Shown here piece after piece: positions 1-5,924 of a stretch of 12,699 bases of DNA (positions are counted from its first letter, which is position 1; every line of letters starts with the position of its first letter). The DNA lies in assembly GCA_036556965.1 (NCBI GenBank), contig DATBIO010000168.1, positions 1 through 12,699 of the forward strand. The letters are read 5' to 3'. The translations under genes were made by a program, and so were the position numbers. The notes below the pieces were generated by a model. It did not search any database and was not told the DNA's origin. It saw only the letters and a program-made list of their open reading frames with translations. This DNA is from DATBIO01 sp036556965 (lineage in GTDB: Bacteria; Acidobacteriota; Vicinamibacteria; Fen-336).

Positions 1-2877
1 GGAGAGGTCGAGGTCGGTGTTGAGCATGGGCCGGATGGCGCTCCCCACCAGGGCGTCGATGCCGGAGAGGGCCCCCGTGGGGTCGGCGCCGTTGAGGACG
101 GTGAAGGGGGCGCCGCTCTGGATGGTGAAGAAGGCGTTCACCTGCCACCCGCCGAGCAGCTTGCCCAGGAACCCCTGCTGGTCCCGGTAGAACGGCAGCT
201 CGTAGACCATGTTGCCCGTGACGCGGTGCGGCCGGTCGTAGGACGAGCGCCCCTCGTCCGCGCCCAGGTCGAAGCTGTCCTGGGCCACCGCCACCTCGCC
301 GCTGCTGGGGTTGAAGATCTCGGAGGCGGTGTCGGTGTAGCGGCTCCAGGTGTAGTGGATGCCCGCGCTGAAGCCCTTGGTCAGCCGCTTCTCCAGGCTG
401 GTCTGCAGCGAGTGGTAGGTGGACTCCGCGGAGTTGGAGCGCTCGCGGATGACCCCGCGGCTGGGGTCCACGCGCGTGCGCGTGAAGGGGTGGTTGGGGT
501 TCCCGTCCAGGGTCTGGAAGAGCCCGCTGCCCTTGGTGCCCACGTAGCCGATCTTGTAGGCCCAGTGCGTGCCGATCTGGCGCTGGACCTCGAAGCTGAA
601 CTGGTCGGCGGCGGGCGCGCGGAAGTCGTCGGAGACGATGGTGCGCGTCAGCAGGTTGGGGTCGCCGAAGTTGGGCTGGGCGGTCTGCAGGCGCGTGAAG
701 GCGTTGGTGACGGGGGCGGGCAGGGTGACCGAGCCCACGAAGGGGAAGGCGCTGGCGATGTTCAGGTTGATGTTGATGAACGCGTAGTCGTGCGTGCGCG
801 CGTAGCCGCCGCGCACCACCATCTTGTCGCCGCCGGTGAGGAAGCCCACCAGCCCGCTCGTGTCCGTGCGCGGGTTCCAGTTGAAGCCCACGCGGGGCTG
901 GAAGTTGTTGGTGTCCCGCTTCGGCTTGGGGTCGAGGGCGAAGCGCTGGTCCCCGCCGTTGGCGGCCACGATGTCCTCGTTGACGGGGAAGAGGCTGGCG
1001 ATGGAGTTGCCCGGCGTCTCGTAGCGCAGTCCCAGGTTGAGGGTCAGGTCGTCCCGCACCCTCCACTCGTCCTGCACGAAGGCGAAGAAGTCCCACCAGT
1101 TGTAGAACTGGATCTCCTGGCCCCCGGTCACCGCGCGGTTGATGGTGCCGAGGAGGGCCGTGTCCTGCACGTAGTCGTTGAGGGTGCTGTAGGCCAGGCG
1201 CCCGCGCACGGTGGGGAAGAAGAAGCTCTCCACGTCCACCTTGCGCGCGTCCACGCCCAGCTTGAAGCTGTGGGCGCCGCGCGTCAACGAGAAGGTGTTG
1301 GTGAACTGCCAGGTGTCGTTGTTGCGGAACTGGGGCAGGTTCACGGCCAGGCCGATGGCGGTGCGGTTGGTGGCGGCGTTGAAGCCGGTGAGACCCAGCT
1401 CGGAGATCTCGATGGAGGGGATCTCCTCCGAGCTCGGGTCCACGGAGCCGGTGATGGTCTCCAGGCGCTGCCAGCTCACGCGGAGCTCGTTGACGGCGCT
1501 GCTGGAGAGCACGCTGGTGAGGGCGAGGTTGCCCGCCTGCTGCTTGGCGCTGTTGGTGGTGCCCAGGCCGGGCGGGGTGACCTGGCCCTGCCCCGCGGAC
1601 GCCTCGTCGTTGAGCATCCAGCGCGCGGTGAGGACGTGGTCCGGGGTGAAATGGTGGTCGAGGCGCACGAGGGCCTGGTCGTTCTCGAAGGCCTGCGTGG
1701 CCTCCCCGGTGAGGGAGCCCAGGGGCACGGTGTGGGTGACCCCGTTCACGGTGAAGGTGGCCGTCTTGGCGATGGGGGCCTGCGCCGCGGGGAGGAAGCG
1801 GAGCAGCTCCTCCACCTGGGGCCGGTCGCCCGCGAACTGCTGCAGGATCTGCCGCCCCGCCTCGGTGGGGGCCCCGTTCAGGGTGAAGCCGGCGCCCAGG
1901 CGGTCGTCCGTCCACCGCTGGTAGGCGCCGAAGAAGAACGTCTTGTCGCGGAAGATGGGCCCACCCAGGCTGCCGCCGACCTGGCGCTCGGTGCGGAAGC
2001 GGTCGCGGTCGCGCCCGGCCGCGCGGTCCGCCGCCTCCTCGAGGTTGTTGCGGGCGTTCAGGCAGATGCCGCCAGTGTCCGCGCCCTCCTTGCCGCAGCG
2101 GTTCTCGAACCAGAACAGGGAGCCGTGGAAGGCGTTGTTGCCGCTCTTCGTGATGACGTTCATGATCGAGCCCGCGTTGCGCCCGTACTCGGCCGAATAC
2201 TGGTTTGTGATGAGGCGGATCTCCTGGACGATGTCGGGGTTGTTCACCGGCTGCTGGCGCCCGGACACGCTGGGGTCGTTGCTGTCCTGGCCGTCGATCA
2301 TGAAGTTGTTGGAGCGCACGCGCATGCCGTTGACGGAGAAGTTGGTGCCGGCCGCGAACTCCGCCTGCCCCGTGCCGAGCTGGCTGACCCCCGGGGCGGA
2401 GAGGGCCACGTTGAAGACGTTCCGGTTGGCGGCGATGGGCAGCTCGGCCACCCGCTTGCTGTCGAAGCGCACGCCGACCTCGGCGTTGGTGGTGTTGATG
2501 ATGGGCGCGTCGGCCTCCACCGTGATCGTCTCCGCGATGGTGGCCGTCTTCATGGTCACGTCCACCACCGCCTCCTGGCCCACGGCCAGGGTGATGCCGG
2601 AGCGGACGTGCTTGGCGAAGCCCGTCAGCTCCACGGTGACCTCGTAGTCGCCGACGGCGAGGTTGACCACGCGATAGCGTCCTTCGGAGTTCGTCTGCAC
2701 CGTGCGCGCCACGTTGGTGCCGACGTTCCGCACGGTGACCGTGGCGCCGGGGACGGCGCCCTGCTGCTCGTCGGTGACTTGTCCCTGGAGGGAACCTAGG
2801 GTCGTCTGGCCCGCGGCGGGTGCGGCCAGTAGAGACACGAGCGCCAGCGCCGCGGCCAGCCCAAGTCGCCTGGGCAT
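1..2877 (-). CDS. Oar-like TonB-dependent receptor 1 (C-terminus outside window)
   Basis: Outer-membrane beta-barrel receptor of the carboxypeptidase-regulatory-domain (Oar-like) type. The frame is open from an ATG at 2877 to the left edge, giving 959 codons with no stop. Residues 1-23 are a signal peptide (basic MPRR, hydrophobic core, AAG before Gln24). Residues about 27-105 are a CarboxypepD_reg-like beta-sandwich (GQVTDEQQGAVPGATV, then GRYRVVNLAVGDYEVTVELTGF). The plug follows at about 122-250, with VEADAPIIN, FSVNGMRVRSNNFMIDG and NVITKSGNNAFHGSLF. The barrel begins with GGSLGGPIFRDKTFFFGAYQ near residue 300. The last part seen contains LLGGWQVNAFFTIQSGAPFTV, a common late-barrel motif, so perhaps 100-250 residues are missing. 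A Cys pair (261, 272) lies just after the plug. The start is supported by AAGGAAG six bases upstream. It is divergent from the sulfatase-fold gene at 3043. The family assignment is firm; the ligand is unknown. Confidence 0.93.
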   Translation of the reverse strand, partial: MPRRLGLAAALALVSLLAAPAAGQTTLGSLQGQVTDEQQGAVPGATVTVRNVGTNVARTVQTNSEGRYRVVNLAVGDYEVTVELTGFAKHVRSGITLAVGQEAVVDVTMKTATIAETITVEADAPIINTTNAEVGVRFDSKRVAELPIAANRNVFNVALSAPGVSQLGTGQAEFAAGTNFSVNGMRVRSNNFMIDGQDSNDPSVSGRQQPVNNPDIVQEIRLITNQYSAEYGRNAGSIMNVITKSGNNAFHGSLFWFENRCGKEGADTGGICLNARNNLEEAADRAAGRDRDRFRTERQVGGSLGGPIFRDKTFFFGAYQRWTDDRLGAGFTLNGAPTEAGRQILQQFAGDRPQVEELLRFLPAAQAPIAKTATFTVNGVTHTVPLGSLTGEATQAFENDQALVRLDHHFTPDHVLTARWMLNDEASAGQGQVTPPGLGTTNSAKQQAGNLALTSVLSSSAVNELRVSWQRLETITGSVDPSSEEIPSIEISELGLTGFNAATNRTAIGLAVNLPQFRNNDTWQFTNTFSLTRGAHSFKLGVDARKVDVESFFFPTVRGRLAYSTLNDYVQDTALLGTINRAVTGGQEIQFYNWWDFFAFVQDEWRVRDDLTLNLGLRYETPGNSIASLFPVNEDIVAANGGDQRFALDPKPKRDTNNFQPRVGFNWNPRTDTSGLVGFLTGGDKMVVRGGYARTHDYAFININLNIASAFPFVGSVTLPAPVTNAFTRLQTAQPNFGDPNLLTRTIVSDDFRAPAADQFSFEVQRQIGTHWAYKIGYVGTKGSGLFQTLDGNPNHPFTRTRVDPSRGVIRERSNSAESTYHSLQTSLEKRLTKGFSAGIHYTWSRYTDTASEIFNPSSGEVAVAQDSFDLGADEGRSSYDRPHRVTGNMVYELPFYRDQQGFLGKLLGGWQVNAFFTIQSGAPFTVLNGADPTGALSGIDALVGSAIRPMLNTDLDLS

Positions 2878-2883
2878 AACCAG

Positions 2884-2890
2884 CTTCCTT
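2884..2890 (-). promoter_or_regulatory. Ribosome binding site of receptor 1
   Basis: On the minus strand AAGGAAG lies six bases before the ATG at 2877. This is a good Shine-Dalgarno match at normal spacing, and it fixes the start that gives a complete signal peptide. Confidence 0.7.
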
Positions 2891-2891
2891 T

Positions 2892-2922
2892 CCCGGGCCC
2901 GGGCGCCGCCAGCCGCCTGGCG
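2892..2922 (-). other. GC-rich leader with possible hairpins before receptor 1
   Basis: The 5' leader of receptor 1 holds a perfect 6-bp stem with a 4-base loop (arms CGCCAG and CTGGCG, 2907-2922). Directly after it in the reading direction is a perfect 12-bp self-complementary block of CCC/GGG (2892-2903) that ends one base before the ribosome binding site. Such a leader could fold and modulate access to the Shine-Dalgarno. In DNA this rich in G and C, short palindromes also arise by chance, so a role is inference only. Confidence 0.35.
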
Positions 2923-2966
2923 CGTCCCCGACCCGTGTAACCCGTGGGGTGATGGATCGTTTCGGG

Positions 2967-2997
2967 ACCATACACCCGAAGCGACCGTGGCGTCCAA
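2967..2997 (-). promoter_or_regulatory. Possible promoter for receptor 1
   Basis: On the minus strand TTGGAC (2997-2992) resembles a -35 hexamer. TGTATG follows at 17 bases and TATGGT at 19 bases (ending at 2967), either of which could serve as the -10. Transcription would start near 2960 and give a leader of about 80 bases. The -35 candidate lies wholly inside the left arm of the palindrome at 2990-3009, so a protein bound there would block it. Hexamer agreement is only moderate. Confidence 0.3.
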
Positions 2998-3009
2998 TGA
3001 ATTGGACGC
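2990..3009. promoter_or_regulatory. 20-bp palindrome, candidate operator in the divergent region
   Basis: Perfect inverted repeat with 9-bp arms (GCGTCCAAT and ATTGGACGC) and a 2-base centre, GA. It sits between the divergent starts at 2877 and 3043, 34 bases before the GTG of the sulfatase-fold gene. It is unlike a terminator, since it has almost no loop and no T-run. Its symmetry and place fit a binding site for a dimeric regulator that could control both genes. No regulator gene is visible in the window. Confidence 0.5.
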
Positions 3010-3042
3010 GGCGGAAAGGGAAGTCCCTCCAGTAACATACGG

Positions 3043-5331
3043 GTGACCGTGGCCGGGTTCCTCTTCCTGCTGGCGGCCGTGTCGAGCGGACCGCCCAACG
3101 TCCTGCTCGTCACCATCGACACCCTGCGCGCCGACCGCCTGGGCGCGTACGGTCACGCCGCGGCCTCCACGCCCGCCACCGACCGGCTGGCGCGCGAAGG
3201 CGTCCTGCTCGAGGACGCCACCGTGCAGGCGCCGCAGACCCGGCCTTCGCACGCGAGCCTGCTGACCGGCCGCCACCCGCACGAGCACGGCATCCGCGAC
3301 AACTTCTCGCCGCCGCTGCCCGCCGCCATTCCCACGTGGGCCGCGCTGCTCCAGGCCCGCGGCTACGACACGGGGGCCTTCATCGGCGCCTTGCCGCTGG
3401 CCGCCAACAGCGGGCTCGATCGGGGGTTCGCCGTTTATGACGACCCCTTCCTGGCCGGGGGGCTGCACGCCCGGAGCGAGCGGCCGGGGGGCGCGGTCAC
3501 GGACGCGGCGCTCCGCTGGCTGGAGAGGCCGCGCGCAAAGCCCTTCTTCGCGTGGGTACACCTGTACGACCCGCACGCGCCCTACCGCCCGCCCCCGCCC
3601 TACGCGCAGCGGTTCGCGCGCGCCCCCTACGACGGCGAGGTGGCCTACGCCGACGCCCAGGTCGGCCGGCTGGTCGGGCTCCTCGACCGCCGGCAGCTGC
3701 GGCCGCGCACGCTGGTCGTGGTCACCGCCGACCACGGCGAGGGACTGGGCGAGCACGGCGAGGACGAGCACCTCCTCTTCGTCTACGACACCACCCTGCG
3801 CGTGCCCCTGGTGCTGTCGTGGCCCGGCGTCCTGCCCTCGGGCCGCCGCGTCGCGGGCCAGTTCCGCAGCGTGGACCTGCTGCCCACGGTCCTGGAGCTG
3901 GTGGGCGCGCCCGCGGTGGCCGCCAGCGGCGTGAGCCGCGCCTCCTCCCTGCGCGCGGGGGCGCGCCTGCCCGACAACGAGTCCTACGCGGAGAGCCTCT
4001 ACGGCCAGATCCACTTCGGGTACGCGCCGCTCTTCGCCCTGCGCGCCGAGGGCTGGAAGTACATCGACGCCCCGCGGCCGGAGCTGTACCGCGTGGCGGA
4101 GGACCCGGGGGAGACGCGGAACCTGCACGACCTGCGCGGGCAGGTCGCGCAGCGCATGCGCGACCGCCTGCGCACGCTGGTGGCGGCGGCGCCGGCCCCC
4201 GCCGCCGCGCCGGCGCCCGACGCCGGGGTGATGGAGCGCATGGCGGCCTTGGGCTACGTGGGGGGGGCCTCCGCGGCGGGTCCCGGCGCCGCCGGCGCCG
4301 ACCCCAAGGACAAGATCGCGGAGTTCCAGGCCTTCCAGCGCACGCTGGAGGAGGCCACCCAGGCCTTCGGCGCCGGGGAGATCGACCGCTCTCTGCCGCT
4401 CCTGGAGCGCCTTTCGAAAGGCGAGACCGTGAGCCTGGAGGTGCAGTACCTCTACGGCCGCGCGCTGCTCCGCAAGCGCCGCTACGCGGAGGCGGCGGAG
4501 GCCCTCGAGGTCGCCCTCGAGCTCGACCCTCGCTTCGCGGGCACGTACCTGGAGCTGGGCCGCGCGCTGCGGGGCGCGGGACGCACCGAGGAGGCGCGCC
4601 GCGTGCTCGACCTCGGGCTGCGCCAGGATCCCGGCCGCGCCGCCCTCCACCAGGAGAAGGGCATCCTCCTCCAGGCGCTGGCCGACTTGCCGGGGGCGGA
4701 GGCCGCGCTGCGCGAGGCCCGCCGCCTCGATCCCGCCGACCCCCGCACGCGCCTCGCGCTCTCCGCGGTCCTGCGCGACCGGGGCCGCTCCCCGGAGGCC
4801 ATCGCCGAGCTGCGCGATGCGGTGGCGCGCGCGCCGCGGTTCGGCGACGGCTGGAACGCCCTGGGTCTCCTCCTGTCCGCGGAGGGACGGCCGGCGGAGG
4901 CACGCGAGGCGTTCGCGGAGGGGGCGCGCGTGAGCCCGGAGGATCCCGACCTGCTCTTCAACCTCGCGGAGGCGGAGGAGCGCGCGGGCCGGCCGCAGGC
5001 CGCCGTGCCCCTGCTGGAGCGCGTCCTCGCGCGCGCCCCGCGCTTCCCCGGGGCGGCGGAGGCCCTGGAGCGCGCCCGGTCCGCCTCTGGCGGCGGCCCG
5101 CGCCTGTGGATGCTGCGCACCGCGGACCGCGCGGCGGCGGAGGAGGCGCGCTCGCGCGCCGGGGCCGGCACCGCGTTCCGCGACCTGGCGGGGGCGGTGG
5201 ACTTGGGGGGCGTGGCCGCGGCCGACCTGGCCGCGCCCTTGCGCGAGGCGGCGGCGCGCCTCACGCCCGGACAGGCCAGCGACGTGCTGGAGACGCCCGA
5301 GGGCTACGTGGTGCTGTTCCGCGAGCGCTAG
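3043..5331 (+). CDS. Secreted sulfatase-fold hydrolase with TPR repeats and a C-terminal parvulin-like domain
   Basis: 762-residue protein of the alkaline-phosphatase/sulfatase superfamily. A short hydrophobic N-terminus (FLFLLAAVSSG) suggests export. Catalytic domain about 18-370: metal-site Asp26 in TIDTLRADRLGAYG; Thr66 in TRPSHASLLTG where sulfatases have Cys or Ser; Asp230-His231 in TADHGEGLGEHGEDEH with His238 and His243; then PRPELYRVAEDPGETRNL. A Pro/Ala linker and MAALGYVGG lead to about six TPR units (465-667). Residues 686-762 resemble a degenerate parvulin rotamase domain, ending LTPGQASDVLETPEGYVVLF. The GTG at 3043 is the first usual start after an in-frame TGA at 2998. No Shine-Dalgarno is obvious, but TAACAT lies four bases upstream. 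Its stop overlaps that of the Uma2 gene. Thr at the nucleophile site suggests phosphate-ester or phosphonate chemistry rather than sulfate ester hydrolysis (inference). Substrate unknown. Confidence 0.92.
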   Translation: MTVAGFLFLLAAVSSGPPNVLLVTIDTLRADRLGAYGHAAASTPATDRLAREGVLLEDATVQAPQTRPSHASLLTGRHPHEHGIRDNFSPPLPAAIPTWAALLQARGYDTGAFIGALPLAANSGLDRGFAVYDDPFLAGGLHARSERPGGAVTDAALRWLERPRAKPFFAWVHLYDPHAPYRPPPPYAQRFARAPYDGEVAYADAQVGRLVGLLDRRQLRPRTLVVVTADHGEGLGEHGEDEHLLFVYDTTLRVPLVLSWPGVLPSGRRVAGQFRSVDLLPTVLELVGAPAVAASGVSRASSLRAGARLPDNESYAESLYGQIHFGYAPLFALRAEGWKYIDAPRPELYRVAEDPGETRNLHDLRGQVAQRMRDRLRTLVAAAPAPAAAPAPDAGVMERMAALGYVGGASAAGPGAAGADPKDKIAEFQAFQRTLEEATQAFGAGEIDRSLPLLERLSKGETVSLEVQYLYGRALLRKRRYAEAAEALEVALELDPRFAGTYLELGRALRGAGRTEEARRVLDLGLRQDPGRAALHQEKGILLQALADLPGAEAALREARRLDPADPRTRLALSAVLRDRGRSPEAIAELRDAVARAPRFGDGWNALGLLLSAEGRPAEAREAFAEGARVSPEDPDLLFNLAEAEERAGRPQAAVPLLERVLARAPRFPGAAEALERARSASGGGPRLWMLRTADRAAAEEARSRAGAGTAFRDLAGAVDLGGVAAADLAAPLREAAARLTPGQASDVLETPEGYVVLFRER

Positions 5332-5885
5332 GCGAGAAGGTCGGACAACTTCACTCGGAAGCCAGGGACCACGTCTTCCCCGTCGAGCTCACCCTCCGCC
5401 GTCACCTGCCGCACGTCGGTGAGGGAGCGGTACGCGGCCGCCCGAGACGCCCGGGGGTCGATCACCCAGACCAGCCGCACGCCGGCCTGCAGGTACTCGC
5501 CCACCTTGTCGAGGATGTTGCGGGCGTCGTCCCCGGGCGAGAGGACCTCGACCGCGAGGTCGGGAGCGAAGTCGGCGAAGCCGGCCGCCGCCTCTCCCTG
5601 CGGAACGCGCTCGCGGCGGACGAAGGCCAGATCGGGGCAGCGGACGTTGCCCCCGGGAAGGCGGAAGCCCGTGCTGGAGTCGACCAATTCGCCCAGGCGG
5701 CGTTCGGTCGCGTATCGCTCCATGGCTACGGCCAGGCGCACGCTGATGCGGCCGTGTCGATAGCCTGCGGGGCTCATGCGGATCGTTCCATCCACCAGCT
5801 CGTACTTGTTGCCGTCGCGCGGGGTCTGCAGGAGGTCGGCCTCGGTGGCCGGCGAAGGCGCGATTGAACCAGCGGAAGCAGCCAT
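5328..5885 (-). CDS. Uma2 family (PD-(D/E)XK nuclease fold) protein
   Basis: 185-residue cytoplasmic protein matching the Uma2 family throughout: KYELVDGTIRMSPAGYRHGRI at the N-terminus, RCPDLAFVRRERVP, APDLAVEVLSPGD, LDKVGEYLQAGVRLVWVIDPR and the closing DVVPGFRVKLSDLL. The expected PD-(D/E)XK residues are Asp85, Glu113 and Lys127, so the active site looks intact. The family is common in high copy in cyanobacteria and also occurs in Acidobacteriota and other groups. Its biological role is not established, although a nuclease fold is accepted. The ATG at 5885 gives the normal family length. Longer versions of the frame run into the neighbouring TPR coding region and are not credible. It lies 35 bases after the second sulfatase-fold gene on the same strand, so it could be co-transcribed, but a promoter-like pair precedes it. 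No signal peptide is seen. Confidence 0.93.
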   Translation of the reverse strand: MAASAGSIAPSPATEADLLQTPRDGNKYELVDGTIRMSPAGYRHGRISVRLAVAMERYATERRLGELVDSSTGFRLPGGNVRCPDLAFVRRERVPQGEAAAGFADFAPDLAVEVLSPGDDARNILDKVGEYLQAGVRLVWVIDPRASRAAAYRSLTDVRQVTAEGELDGEDVVPGFRVKLSDLLA

Positions 5886-5895
5886 GACAGGACCG

Positions 5896-5924
5896 ATCTT
5901 ACGCCCGCGTTTCGCCGCCGTCAC
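5896..5924 (-). promoter_or_regulatory. Possible promoter for the Uma2 gene
   Basis: Minus-strand GTGACG (5924-5919, four of six matches to TTGACA) and TAAGAT (5901-5896, four of six to TATAAT) are separated by exactly 17 bases. The -35 overlaps the TGA stop of the upstream sulfatase-fold gene. A start about seven bases after the -10 would leave a leader of only about four bases before the ATG at 5885. No Shine-Dalgarno is seen there. Confidence 0.35.

Noticed and set aside
226..2799. An 857-codon open frame on the plus strand
   Set aside because: Antisense to receptor 1, with low-complexity Val/Gly/Ala/Arg composition and no recognisable motif; a composition artefact.
2702..3122. Short frames on both strands across the divergent intergenic region
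   Set aside because: They overlap the ends of two firm genes and have no ribosome binding site or family match; the region is better explained as regulatory.
3552..5867. A 771-codon open frame on the plus strand, overlapping the first sulfatase-fold gene
   Set aside because: Translates to Arg/Ala/Gly/Pro-rich low complexity in another frame of a well-supported gene, and runs antisense through the Uma2 gene.
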